Of a DNA stretch of 64,000 nucleotides, positions 50,237 through 58,544 are shown one piece after another. Both the position numbers and the translations under genes were made by a program. Source of the stretch: Kutzneria buriramensis (lineage in GTDB: Bacteria > Actinomycetota > Actinomycetes > Mycobacteriales > Pseudonocardiaceae); the NCBI RefSeq assembly GCF_003387475.1, contig NZ_QUNO01000011.1, positions 186,001 to 250,000 on the forward strand, given 5' to 3'. The notes under the pieces were generated by a model. The model did no database searches. It was not told the origin of the DNA and worked only from the letters and a program-made list of their open reading frames with translations. How positions within the stretch are numbered: the first letter of the stretch is position 1; each line of letters begins with the position of its first letter.

Positions 50237-50242
50237 TACCGT
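50237..50242 (+). promoter_or_regulatory. -10 box of leaderless GNAT gene
   Basis: TACCGT ends 6 nt before GTG 50249. Confidence 0.45.
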
Positions 50243-50248
50243 TCGCAT

Positions 50249-50740
50249 GTGCAGATCCGTGACGCCTCGGCCGGCGACTGGCCCCTGATCTACCCGTTCT
50301 TCGCCCAGGTCGTCGCTGATGGGCGGACATACGCCTATCCCGACGGCCTGTCCCTCGATGAGGCCCGGGGCTGGTGGATGGAGTTCCCGCCGGGGCGCAC
50401 CGTCGTCGCGGTCGACGGCGACGACATCCTCGGCAGCGCCAAGATGGGGCCCAACCGGCCCGGCCGCGGCTCTCACGTCGCCACCGGCAGCTTCATGGTC
50501 GACCCCCGCCACCGCGGCCGCGGCGTCGGCCGCGCCCTCGGCCTGCACGTCGTCGACTGGTGCCGCGATGCCGGCTACCGCGGCATCCAGTTCAACGCCG
50601 TCGTCGAGTCCAACACCGCCGCCGTCGCCCTCTGGCGCTCCCTCGGCTTCAGCACCATCGGCACCGTCCCCGCCGCGTTCGACCACCCCGACCACGGCTA
50701 CGTCGGCCTGCACGTGATGTGGCTGGACCTCACGGCATGA
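50249..50740 (+). CDS. GNAT-family N-acetyltransferase
   Basis: 163 residues with the acetyl-CoA loop VDPRHRGRGVGRALGLHVVD (motif A, about 84-103) and motif B ESNTAAVALWRSLGFSTIG. The N-terminal IRDASAGDWPLIYPFFAQVV is typical of the general GNAT group. The substrate is unknown. Relatives include phosphinothricin- and amine-acetylating enzymes, but the sequence alone does not decide. It has its own leaderless promoter and is followed by a terminator. Confidence 0.85.
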   Translation: MQIRDASAGDWPLIYPFFAQVVADGRTYAYPDGLSLDEARGWWMEFPPGRTVVAVDGDDILGSAKMGPNRPGRGSHVATGSFMVDPRHRGRGVGRALGLHVVDWCRDAGYRGIQFNAVVESNTAAVALWRSLGFSTIGTVPAAFDHPDHGYVGLHVMWLDLTA

Positions 50741-50773
50741 CGAAGGGGCCGCTGCTGCGCAGCGACCCCTTCG
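50741..50773. terminator. terminator between GNAT gene and convergent small gene
   Basis: Stem CGAAGGGG/CCCCTTCG, continued inside by CGCTG/CAGCG with one mismatch. It starts directly after the TGA and is 12 nt from the minus-strand stop. Confidence 0.8.
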
Positions 50774-50785
50774 GGTGACGCGGTG

Positions 50786-51001
50786 TCAGTGCTCGGAGTT
50801 GCGGTGCCGGGCGGCGTAGATGATCACGCCGAAGGCGGCGCCGAGGATGGCCAGGGCGGCGACACCGGCGAAGATCAGGTCGTTGTCGCCCGGTTGTGAC
50901 TGGGCGGCGACCTGGGGGCTGGCCTGGGCCTGCACGGCGAACAGGACGGCGAGTACGACGGCGGCGGCGCAGGCGGCCGCGGTGCGGCAGAACTTCATCA
51001 C
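50786..51001 (-). CDS. small exported single-helix membrane protein
   Basis: 71 residues. The signal peptide (KFCRTAAACAAAVVLAVLFA...QASPQ) is followed by a short polar stretch (AAQSQPGDND) and a helix (LIFAGVAALAILGAAFGVII), then YAARHRNSEH. The mature protein would sit in the membrane with a short outer segment. Two ATGs in a row (51001 and 50998) make the start uncertain by one residue. AAGGGG lies upstream. Function is unknown. Confidence 0.65.
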   Translation of the reverse strand: MMKFCRTAAACAAAVVLAVLFAVQAQASPQVAAQSQPGDNDLIFAGVAALAILGAAFGVIIYAARHRNSEH

Positions 51002-51170
51002 TTCGAATCCCCTTGTACGGCTTCACTACTGACGACGCATGGGGAGGGGTGATCGTTGCCCGGGTAGCCCAGGTCACAACCTGAGATTCCGCTGTGGACT
51101 TGCGGAACCCGGCACGAAGCGAGGTGGGCTCGGCGTTAAAGACGGTGTAAGGCCGACAAGGAGGGCCATC

Positions 51171-51656
51171 ATGACCACTGCATTCGCGAACAACTCGGCG
51201 GCCTCGGCGCTGCCCACCCCGCCCACCGGCTGGCCGATCGGCTCCTACGACACCTACGAGCAGGCGCAGCGCGCGGTGGACTTCCTGGCCGACCGGGAGT
51301 TCCCGGTTCAGGACATCACGATCGTCGGCGCGGAGCCGATGCTGGTGGAGCGCGTGACGGGCCGGCTGACCTGGGGCCGCGTGCTGGGCGCGGCGGCCGC
51401 GTCGGGCGCCTGGTTCGGTCTGTTCGTCGGCATCCTGCTGTCGCTGTTCACGGTCGGCGGCGGCTGGCTGCCGATCGCGATCGGCCTGGTCGGCGGCGTG
51501 GGCGCCAGCATGATCTTCGCGGCGATCAGCTACGCCTCCACCCGGGGCAAGCGCGACTTCGTGTCGCAGAGCCAGTTGGTGGCCCGCCGCTACGACGTGC
51601 TGTGCCAGCCACGCAACGCGGAGGCGGGCCGCAACCTGCTCTACTCGCTCGGCTGA
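51171..51656 (+). CDS. general stress protein 17M-like membrane protein
   Basis: 161 residues. The N-terminal YflT/GSP17M-like domain (about 20-65) has WPIGSYDTYEQAQRAVDFLA, then DITIVGAEPMLVERVTGRLT. Two Gly-rich helices follow (WGRVLGAAAASGAWFGLFVG and GGGWLPIAIGLVGGVGASMI), with a short basic tail. Bacillus relatives are general-stress proteins; no activity is known. AAGGAGG is 7 nt before the ATG. It overlaps the convergent pterin dehydratase end by 16 nt. Confidence 0.8.
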   Translation: MTTAFANNSAASALPTPPTGWPIGSYDTYEQAQRAVDFLADREFPVQDITIVGAEPMLVERVTGRLTWGRVLGAAAASGAWFGLFVGILLSLFTVGGGWLPIAIGLVGGVGASMIFAAISYASTRGKRDFVSQSQLVARRYDVLCQPRNAEAGRNLLYSLG

Positions 51657-51946
51657 CCGAGCAGCTCCAGCACCCCGTCGATCTCGCCGGCGAGCGTCAC
51701 GTCCAGCGCCGTGACGCCGCCGGCGCTGTGCGTGCTGCACCGGAACGTGACGGTCCGCCACCGGATGTCGATGTCGGGATGGTGGTTGTCGTTCTCCGCG
51801 ATCTCGGCCACGCGGTTCACCGCCTGGATCGCCTCCGGGAAGCTGGCCAGCTCGGCGGTGCGCACGATGGCGCCCCCGTCCTGCCGCCACTGCGCCAGTC
51901 GTCCCAGCGCCTCGGTCACCTGATCGTCCGTGAGCAATTCCGCCAT
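51641..51946 (-). CDS. pterin-4a-carbinolamine dehydratase
   Basis: 101 residues (104 if ATG 51955 is used). The active-site pattern ENDNHHPDIDIRWRTVTFRC and a C-terminal STHSAGGVTALD match PCD/DCoH. The enzyme dehydrates 4a-hydroxytetrahydropterin, in some bacteria in support of phenylalanine hydroxylase. No phhA is in the window, although hppD is at 3.4 kb, which fits a Phe-Tyr breakdown route in this genome (inference). Its 5' end faces the TPP riboswitch. Confidence 0.88.
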   Translation of the reverse strand: MAELLTDDQVTEALGRLAQWRQDGGAIVRTAELASFPEAIQAVNRVAEIAENDNHHPDIDIRWRTVTFRCSTHSAGGVTALDVTLAGEIDGVLELLGQPSE

Positions 51947-52000
51947 GCCGTCCATGGTGGTCCCGACCACGCCGGAACGCAGCGTAAGCTCCGGGTGAGC

Positions 52001-52090
52001 CACGGGAGTCCGGTGTTGCCGGGCTGAGAGGAGAGCGGGCGAGCTCTCGACCGTAAGCACCTGATCCGGGTCATGCCGGTGGAGGGAGGC
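52001..52090 (+). ncRNA. TPP riboswitch (THI element)
   Basis: The THI-box landmarks are in order: CGGGAGTCCGG, GGGCTGAGAGGA (the conserved CUGAGA), a variable stem GAGAGC/GCTCTC, then CACCTGATCCGGGTCATGCC with the conserved CUGAU and a final GGAGGGA. It ends 45 nt before the thiB start. A hairpin CTCGCG/CGCGAG at about 52103-52118 and the GGAGG ribosome site follow, so control is probably at translation or termination of the thiamine-transport operon. Confidence 0.92.
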
Positions 52091-52135
52091 ACTACGGGCG
52101 ACCTCGCGCACGCGCGAGAGTCACCTGGAGGACAT

Positions 52136-53182
52136 GTGACCGGGACGGCACGGCTGGCGGCCACGACACTGGCGGTCCTGACACTGGCGGGCTGTTCGCT
52201 CGCCGGCGGCGGCGACCAGCCCTCGAGCCCGCACACGGTGACGCTGGTCACCCACGACTCGTGGGCGGTCGACAAGACCCTGTGGGCGGACTTCCAGAAG
52301 ACCTCGGGCATCACGGTGAAGGTCAGCATGAACGGCGATGCCGGCGAGCTGACCAACAAGCTGGTGCTGACCAAGGCGAACCCGATCGGCGACATCGCCT
52401 ACGGCGTCGACAACACGTTCGGGTCCCGGGCGCTGACGGCGGGCGTCTTCGCCCCGTACACCAGCCCGGACGCCGACCAGGGCCCGCAGCGCTACCAGTT
52501 CGACGACACCCACCGCCTGACCGCGATCGACGTGGGCGACGTCTGCCTGAACGTGGACACGGGCTGGTACGCGTCGCACAACCTGCCGGCGCCCGCGTCC
52601 TATGCGGACCTGACCGACCCCCGCTACAAGGACCAGATGGTGGTGGAGGACCCGACCCGGTCGTCGCCGGGCCTGGCGTTCCTGCTCGGCACGGTCAAGC
52701 AGTTCGGCGCGGACGGCTGGTCGGGCTACTGGACCAAGCTGAAGTCCAACGGCGTGAAGGTCGACGCGACCTGGGAGGAGGCCTACACCCAGGACTTCTC
52801 CGGCTCCTCCGGCAAGGGGCCGCGGCCGGTCGTGGTGTCCTACGCGTCCTCGCCGGCCGACGAGGTCGGCCAGGACGGCAAGCCGCGCACCGCGGCGCTG
52901 CTGAACACCTGCTATCGCCAGGTCGAGTACGCGGGCGTGCTGAGCGGGGCGAAGAACCCCGACGACGCCAAGAAGGTGCTGGACTTCCTGATTTCGCAAC
53001 GGTTCCAGCAGCAGGTGCCGGGCAGCATGTTCGTCTACCCGACCCGGTCCGGGGTGTCGCTGCCGGACGCCTGGAAGACGGCGGCCCCGCTGCCGGACGC
53101 GCCGGCGCAGCTGCCGGCCGCCCAGGTGGACGCGAACCGTGACAAGTGGGAACAGCAGTGGCGAACGCTGCTTCAAGGCTAG
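52136..53182 (+). CDS. thiB: thiamine ABC transporter, substrate-binding lipoprotein
   Basis: 348 residues. The signal peptide ends in a clear lipobox, LTLAGCS. The mature part is a class 2 periplasmic-type binding protein: VTLVTHDSWAVDKTLWADFQ, then LVLTKANPIGDIAYGVDNTF and DVCLNVDTGWYASHN match ThiB of thiamine and TPP importers. GTG 52136 follows TGGAGG. It is the first gene under the TPP riboswitch. The thiP start lies inside its last codons. Confidence 0.92.
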   Translation: MTGTARLAATTLAVLTLAGCSLAGGGDQPSSPHTVTLVTHDSWAVDKTLWADFQKTSGITVKVSMNGDAGELTNKLVLTKANPIGDIAYGVDNTFGSRALTAGVFAPYTSPDADQGPQRYQFDDTHRLTAIDVGDVCLNVDTGWYASHNLPAPASYADLTDPRYKDQMVVEDPTRSSPGLAFLLGTVKQFGADGWSGYWTKLKSNGVKVDATWEEAYTQDFSGSSGKGPRPVVVSYASSPADEVGQDGKPRTAALLNTCYRQVEYAGVLSGAKNPDDAKKVLDFLISQRFQQQVPGSMFVYPTRSGVSLPDAWKTAAPLPDAPAQLPAAQVDANRDKWEQQWRTLLQG

Positions 53183-54735
53183 TTCTGCCGCTGCTGGCGT
53201 TGCTGCCGATCGCCTTCCTGGTCCTGTTCTTCGCGTGGCCGGTGGCGTCGATCGTGGGCATCGGCCTGGGCGGCAGCGGCGTCACGGCCGTGCTGACCAG
53301 CGGTGACACCTGGCAGCTGGTGGCGTTCACGCTCGGCCAGGCCGCGGCCGCGACGCTGGTGGCGGTGCTGGCCGGCATGCCGCTCGCGTACGTCATGGCG
53401 CGGTGCAAGCTGCCGGGCATCGGTGTGGTGCGCACGCTGATCCTGGTGCCGTTCGTGCTGCCGACGGTGGTGGTGGGCCTGGCGTTCCGGGCGTTGCTGC
53501 CGGACGCCGGCGTGCTGTCGATCGTGCTGGCCAACGCCTTCTTCAACGTGGCGGTGGTCGCGCGCACGGTCGGCGGCCTGTGGGCGCACACGGATCGCCG
53601 CGCGGAGGAGGCGGCCCGGGCGCTCGGTGCGTCGCGGTGGCGTGCCTTCACGTCGGTGGTGCTGCCGTCGATCGCGCCGGCGATCGGATCCGCGGCGGCG
53701 GTCATATTCCTGTTCTGCGCCACCAGTTTCGGCGTGGTGCTGATGCTCGGTGGGGCGCGTTACCGGACGCTGGAGACCGAGATCTACCTCCGCACGGTCG
53801 ACCTGTTCGACCTGCCGGGCGCGGCGGCGCTGTCGATCCTTCAGGTGGTGGCGGTGATCGCCGTGCTGGTGATCGGGGCCTTCGCGCGCCGACGCCGTGA
53901 GACGGCCTTGCGACTGCGGGGTCGCTTGGAGACCGCCAGAAGGCCGGTCGGCGGCGAGTGGATCGTGGTCGCGGCGGCGCTGGCCGTGATGGTCGCGCTG
54001 CTGGTGCCGATCGTCGGCCTGGTGACCAAGTCACTGACCACCTTGGACGGCTGGCGCGCGCTCACCAGCACCGGCGACTCCGGCACGCTGGAGGTGTCGG
54101 CCTGGGAGGCGGCGGGGAATTCGCTCCGCGCGGCGACCGACGCCACGATCTTCGCGATGGTCCTCGGCGTCGCGGCGGCCGTGGTGCTGTCGCAGCTTCG
54201 TCGCGGCCGCGCGGTCCTCGGCGAGACGCTGGACCTGGCGCTGATGCTGCCGCTGGGCGTGTCGGCGGTGACGGTCGGCTTCGGCTACCTCGTCACCCTC
54301 GGCGACCTGCCCTTCGACCTGCGGACATCGCCGCTGCTGGTGCCGTTCGCGCAGGCCCTGGTGATCACGCCGCTGATCGTGCGAACGGTGCTGCCGGTGC
54401 TGCGGGCCATCGACGAGCGGCTACGGCAGGCGGCCGGCACGCTCGGCGCGGGCCCGTTCCGGGTGTGGCGCGAGGTCGACCTGGCGCTGGCCGGCCGGTC
54501 GCTGATCGCCGCGGCCGGTTTCGGTTACGTGGTCGCGCTGGGCGAGTTCGGCGCGACGAGTTTCCTGGCACGGCCGGACGCGCCGACGCTGCCGGTGGCG
54601 ATCGCGCGGCTGATCGACCGGCCCGGCGAGTTGAACAACGAGATGGCGTACGCGGCGTGTGTGGTGCTGATGCTGGTCACGGTGCTGGCCGTCGTGGTGA
54701 TCGAGCGGCTGACGCCGGCCGTCGGGGAGTTCTGA
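53158..54735 (+). CDS. thiP: thiamine ABC transporter, fused permease
   Basis: About 525 residues with two tandem permease domains and about 12 helices, as in ThiP. The EAA loops are EEAARALGASRWRAFTSVVL (first half) and RLRQAAGTLGAGPFRVWREV (second half). The start is either GTG 53158 (GGGAA upstream) or GTG 53146; both overlap the end of thiB. The stop overlaps the thiQ ATG (TGATG). It forms the membrane channel of the importer. Confidence 0.9.
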   Translation: MANAASRLVLPLLALLPIAFLVLFFAWPVASIVGIGLGGSGVTAVLTSGDTWQLVAFTLGQAAAATLVAVLAGMPLAYVMARCKLPGIGVVRTLILVPFVLPTVVVGLAFRALLPDAGVLSIVLANAFFNVAVVARTVGGLWAHTDRRAEEAARALGASRWRAFTSVVLPSIAPAIGSAAAVIFLFCATSFGVVLMLGGARYRTLETEIYLRTVDLFDLPGAAALSILQVVAVIAVLVIGAFARRRRETALRLRGRLETARRPVGGEWIVVAAALAVMVALLVPIVGLVTKSLTTLDGWRALTSTGDSGTLEVSAWEAAGNSLRAATDATIFAMVLGVAAAVVLSQLRRGRAVLGETLDLALMLPLGVSAVTVGFGYLVTLGDLPFDLRTSPLLVPFAQALVITPLIVRTVLPVLRAIDERLRQAAGTLGAGPFRVWREVDLALAGRSLIAAAGFGYVVALGEFGATSFLARPDAPTLPVAIARLIDRPGELNNEMAYAACVVLMLVTVLAVVVIERLTPAVGEF

Positions 54736-55769
54736 TGACACTGGAACTGCAAGGATTGTCCGTCCGCTACGGACCGATCGCCGCCGTGTCCGATGTCGAC
54801 CTGAGCGTCGCCGACGGCGAGGTCGTGGCGCTGCTCGGCCCGTCCGGATGCGGGAAATCGACGCTGCTCCGGGCGGTCGCCGGCCTGGAACGGCCCGCCG
54901 CCGGCACGATTCGGTGGGACGGCGTCGATCTGGCCGGCGTCGCCGTGCACCGCCGGGACTTCGGGCTGGTCTTCCAGGACGGACAGCTGTTCCCGCACAA
55001 GGACGTTGCCGCGAATGTGGCGTTCGGCATGCGCATGCACCACGTCGATCGGGCGGAGCGCGCGAAAAGGGTCGACGAGCTGCTGGCGCTGGTCGGCCTC
55101 GCCGGTTACGGGCAGCGGCGCGTCACCGAGCTGTCCGGCGGCGAGCAGCAGCGGGTGGCGCTGGCTCGAGCGCTGGCCCCCAAGCCCCGCTTGCTGCTGC
55201 TGGACGAGCCGCTGTCCGCTTTGGACCGTGCGCTACGGGAACAGCTCGCCGTCGACCTGGCGGCGTTGCTGCGCGCGACCGGCACGACCGCGCTGGTGGT
55301 GACCCATGATCACGACGAGGCGTTCACGCTGGCCGACCGCGTCGCGCTGATGCAGGGCGGCCGGATCCGGCAGGTCGGGCCGCCGGACGAGGTGTGGCGG
55401 CGGCCGGCCGACGACGTGGTCGCCGGTTTCCTCGGCTGCACCACTTTCGTGCCGGCGCGGGCGGACCACGACGTGGTGACCAGCCCGCTCGGCGAGCTCC
55501 CGCTGCCCGGCTCCGGTGACGGCGCAGTGCTGCTTGGCCTGCGCGCCAACGCCTTGCGCACCGACCCGGCCGGCTTCGTGCGGGGCGAGGTCGTGCAACG
55601 CCTGCACCGGCGTGACCACGCTCGGCTCCTGGTGCGCCTCAGCGGCGAGGATGTGCCCACCAACCCCGTCGAGGCCGTCGCGCCCGTCGCCGGTGCCCCG
55701 GAGCCCGGCGACGCCGTCCGGCTCGCGCTCGACCCCGACGGCATCGCCCTGACCGGAAACCTCACGTGA
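54735..55769 (+). CDS. thiQ: thiamine ABC transporter, ATPase
   Basis: 344 residues. Walker A LLGPSGCGKSTLL, signature TELSGGEQQRVALARAL, Walker B LLLLDEPLSALD and H-loop VVTHDHDEAF are all present. A C-terminal TOBE-like domain (about 235-344) makes it longer than the E. coli ThiQ of about 230 residues and similar to iron or spermidine importer ATPases. Context with thiB and thiP under a THI box supports thiamine as substrate. Its stop overlaps the kinase start (GTGA). Confidence 0.9.
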   Translation: MTLELQGLSVRYGPIAAVSDVDLSVADGEVVALLGPSGCGKSTLLRAVAGLERPAAGTIRWDGVDLAGVAVHRRDFGLVFQDGQLFPHKDVAANVAFGMRMHHVDRAERAKRVDELLALVGLAGYGQRRVTELSGGEQQRVALARALAPKPRLLLLDEPLSALDRALREQLAVDLAALLRATGTTALVVTHDHDEAFTLADRVALMQGGRIRQVGPPDEVWRRPADDVVAGFLGCTTFVPARADHDVVTSPLGELPLPGSGDGAVLLGLRANALRTDPAGFVRGEVVQRLHRRDHARLLVRLSGEDVPTNPVEAVAPVAGAPEPGDAVRLALDPDGIALTGNLT

Positions 55770-56674
55770 TTCCCGACTGGCTGCCGGCGTGGTGCCTGGA
55801 GCAGCTGAGCAGTGAACCCGGGAAGGTGCTGTTCGAGCTGCACCAGATGTCCACGGTGATCGGTCTCCGGTTGGCCGATGGCAGGGAGGTCGTCGTCAAG
55901 GCGCGTGCCGACGACGGCCGGGCCACGTCCTGTGTCGCGGCGCAGCATCGGTTGGCGGAGAGCGGTTTTCCGTGCGCGCGGCCGCTGACGCCGGCAGTCC
56001 GCGCCGGTTCGCTGGCCGTTCACGCCGAGGAGTTCCGGCCCGGTGGGGAAGTCCTGCGCGGGGATTCGCCCTACGTCGCCGTCCGTTACGCCGAGGTGTT
56101 CGCCCGCTCGATGGCCTTGCTCGCGGATTTCGTCGTCGCGCCGCCACGGCCCAGTCCGCGCTGGTCCCGTTGGGACCACACGGATTCCGGCCTGTGGCCG
56201 GCGATCGACTTCCTGGACGAGCGGGACCAGGGTGCTGTGCCTGCTCACGTGATCGACACCGCGGAACGGGTCCGCCGGCGGTTGCTGGCCGCCGGGATGC
56301 CCTGTGTGTTGGGGCATGCCGACTACGAGGCGCAGAACCTCCGGTGGCACGGCGACGAGGTGTGGGCCGTGCACGACTGGGACAGCCTGGCCTGGCAGCC
56401 GGAGGCCGCGCTGGTCGGCGCGGCGAGTGCTGCGTTCGCCAACGTCGGGCAGCCGACCCTGGCCCCGATCGAGAGCTCCGAGGCGTTCATGGCGACCTAC
56501 CAGGACGTGCGGGAACGGGTGTTCACGGCGCCCGAACTGGAAGTCGCCTGGGCGGCGAGCTTGTGGACGGCCGCGTACAACGCCCGCTGGGAAGCACTGC
56601 ACGGGCAGGCGCCGCTGTCCGGTGAGGCAGTCCGGGTGCAGGCCGGTGAACGCCTGCGCCGGGCGGCCGCGTAG
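55766..56674 (+). CDS. APH-fold kinase of the thiamine operon, candidate thiamine kinase
   Basis: 302 residues of the aminoglycoside phosphotransferase/choline kinase superfamily. The catalytic loop is GHADYEAQNLRW (Brenner motif with D and N) and the metal-binding motif is VHDWDSLAWQPEA. The ATP lysine is in EVVVKARADD. It overlaps thiQ by 4 nt and lies under the same riboswitch. E. coli thiamine kinase (ThiK/YcfN) has this fold, so phosphorylation of imported thiamine is a good guess, though inferred from context. A strong terminator closes the operon. Confidence 0.75.
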   Translation: MIPDWLPAWCLEQLSSEPGKVLFELHQMSTVIGLRLADGREVVVKARADDGRATSCVAAQHRLAESGFPCARPLTPAVRAGSLAVHAEEFRPGGEVLRGDSPYVAVRYAEVFARSMALLADFVVAPPRPSPRWSRWDHTDSGLWPAIDFLDERDQGAVPAHVIDTAERVRRRLLAAGMPCVLGHADYEAQNLRWHGDEVWAVHDWDSLAWQPEAALVGAASAAFANVGQPTLAPIESSEAFMATYQDVRERVFTAPELEVAWAASLWTAAYNARWEALHGQAPLSGEAVRVQAGERLRRAAA

Positions 56675-56681
56675 AACACGG

Positions 56682-56717
56682 TGCTGGCGACGCCCTTCCC
56701 CGGTGGCGTCGCCAGCA
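56682..56717. terminator. terminator closing the thiamine operon
   Basis: Perfect 13-bp stem TGCTGGCGACGCC/GGCGTCGCCAGCA with a 10-nt loop, 7 nt after the kinase stop and 10 nt from the convergent permease stop. Confidence 0.85.
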
Positions 56718-56727
56718 GCTCAGCCCC

Positions 56728-57579
56728 CTAGCCGTCCTTGCTCGACACCTTGGCGTAGGCGACGCCGAGGCCGATCGCCAGGTAGCAGGCGGCCTTCAGG
56801 GTGCTGTTGACGAGCCCGTCCCATGGCATGGGGTCGCGGAGCACGTCGGTCACCGAGGTCCAGCTGCTGGTCAGCAGGTACGGCTGCATCCAGTCGAGCT
56901 GGGGGATGAGCGTGATGACGCCGAACACCAAGGCCCCGGCCAGGGTCGCGGCCATCACCACCAGCGGGTGCTCGGTGAAGGCGGACACGGCCAGCGCGAT
57001 GGCCGCGACGGCCCACACCTGGAAGGTCACCCACAGGACGGCGAGCCCGATCCGGCCGAGGGCGTCGCCGAAGCTCAACGTGTTGCCGGACAGGGTGATC
57101 ATGCCGTCGGTGCCGACGAGCACGACGCCGGTGATCACACCGACGACGGCGATGCCGAGCACCGCGATGAACACGGTGGTGGCGACGCCGAAGGCCTTCA
57201 CGGCGAGCAACCGACCCCGGCCGACGGGAGCCATCAGCAGGCCCCGCAGCGTGCCGTGGGACGCCTCACCGGCCAGGGCGTCGGCTGCGGACATCGCCCC
57301 GAGCAGCGGCAGCAGCATGGTGAGCAGCAGCGTCAGCGACAGGATCGGCAGCACGAAACCGTTGCCCACCAGGGTGGCGAACAGGCCGCCACCGCCGCCG
57401 CGACGGCCGGCGATCGTGACGCCGATGCCGATCAGGATCGGCACGAGCGACAGCAGCACGATGGCGATCACGGTCCGCGGACGGCGCAGCGTCCACCGGA
57501 GTTCGGACGCCAGCAGCCGGCTCAGCGGGGCCCGCAGCGGCCGGTCCAGCGCCGGCCGGTCCAGCACGGCGGCGGTCAT
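56728..57579 (-). CDS. ABC-2 type exporter permease
   Basis: 283 residues with six helices. LASELRWTLRRPRTVIAIVL is the N-terminal helix, and AGEASHGTLRGLLMAPVGRG is the conserved ABC-2 loop that contacts the ATPase. The region after the first helix has a Gly-rich loop (AGRRGGGGGLF). It is the last gene of a three-gene operon with the ATPase and a LolA-like protein; start and stop overlap the ATPase gene by 4 nt (ATGA). Confidence 0.85.
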   Translation of the reverse strand: MTAAVLDRPALDRPLRAPLSRLLASELRWTLRRPRTVIAIVLLSLVPILIGIGVTIAGRRGGGGGLFATLVGNGFVLPILSLTLLLTMLLPLLGAMSAADALAGEASHGTLRGLLMAPVGRGRLLAVKAFGVATTVFIAVLGIAVVGVITGVVLVGTDGMITLSGNTLSFGDALGRIGLAVLWVTFQVWAVAAIALAVSAFTEHPLVVMAATLAGALVFGVITLIPQLDWMQPYLLTSSWTSVTDVLRDPMPWDGLVNSTLKAACYLAIGLGVAYAKVSSKDG

Positions 57580-58544
57580 CGCGGCTCCCCCTCGGTCAAC
57601 TGGGCGAACAGGTCCTCCAGGCCGGTCCGCCGACGCCGCACCTCGTGCACGGACGCTCCGGCCTCGACCAGCGCCTTCACGACCTGCGGCGCGGTGGTGC
57701 CGATCAGCTCGACGAACAGCCCGTCCTCGCTCGATCGGGCGGCGATTCGCTTGTCCCGCAAGGCGTCCAGCGACAGCTCGACGTCCGGGGTGGACACCAG
57801 CAGCGCGGGCGCGCCGGCCTCCAGCAGCTCGTCCAGCTCGCCCTGGGCGACCACGGATCCCTTGTGCAGCACGGCGACGTGCGTGCAGGTGGCCTCGATC
57901 TCGGCCAGCAGGTGCGAACTGACCAGCACGGTGGTGCCGGCGGCGTGCAGCTCGGCGATCACCCGCCGGATCTCCCGCGTGCCGGCCGGGTCCAGGCCGT
58001 TGGTCGGCTCGTCCAGCACGACCAGCCGGCGCGGCAGCAGCAGGACGGCGGCCAGGCCCAGGCGCTGCTTCATGCCCAGCGAGTAGCCCCGGTACCGGCG
58101 GTCGGCGGCGTCGGCGAGCCCGACCCGCTCCAACGCCTCGGTCACCGACGAGGCGATCGCCGGCGTCGCCATCAGCGGCTCGGCCGCGGCGACCCGGCGC
58201 AGGTTCTCCCGACCCGACAGGAACGGGTGGAAGCCGGGCCCCTCGACCAGCGCGCCGACGTGCGGCAGCGTGATCTGGGCGCCGCTGGGCATCGGGTGCC
58301 CGAGCAGCTCCACCTCGCCCGCGGTCGGCTGCACGAGGCCGAGCAGCATCCTGATCGTGGTGGTCTTGCCCGATCCGTTCGGGCCCAACATCCCCAGCAC
58401 GGCGCCGTCGGGCACGTCCAGATCCACCTGGTCGACGGCGACCGTGCTGCCATACGTCTTGCGCAGGCCCCGAGTCCGCGCGGCGAGAGCGGGGGCGGCC
58501 ACGGCCGCCCCCACCCCCGGCTCCACGAGGGAGGTACTGGTCAC
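57576..58544 (-). CDS. ABC exporter ATPase (NatA/BcrA type)
   Basis: 322 residues. Walker A MLGPNGSGKTTTIRMLLGL, a BcrA-type signature YSLGMKQRLGLAAVLL, Walker B LVVLDEPTNGLDP and H-loop VSSHLLAEIE are intact. The C-terminal domain is that of multidrug or lantibiotic-type exporters. GTG 58544 overlaps the stop of the LolA-like gene. Relatives export antimicrobial peptides or lipids; control by the divergent two-component system would fit an envelope-stress role (inference). Confidence 0.9.
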   Translation of the reverse strand: MTSTSLVEPGVGAAVAAPALAARTRGLRKTYGSTVAVDQVDLDVPDGAVLGMLGPNGSGKTTTIRMLLGLVQPTAGEVELLGHPMPSGAQITLPHVGALVEGPGFHPFLSGRENLRRVAAAEPLMATPAIASSVTEALERVGLADAADRRYRGYSLGMKQRLGLAAVLLLPRRLVVLDEPTNGLDPAGTREIRRVIAELHAAGTTVLVSSHLLAEIEATCTHVAVLHKGSVVAQGELDELLEAGAPALLVSTPDVELSLDALRDKRIAARSSEDGLFVELIGTTAPQVVKALVEAGASVHEVRRRRTGLEDLFAQLTEGEPR

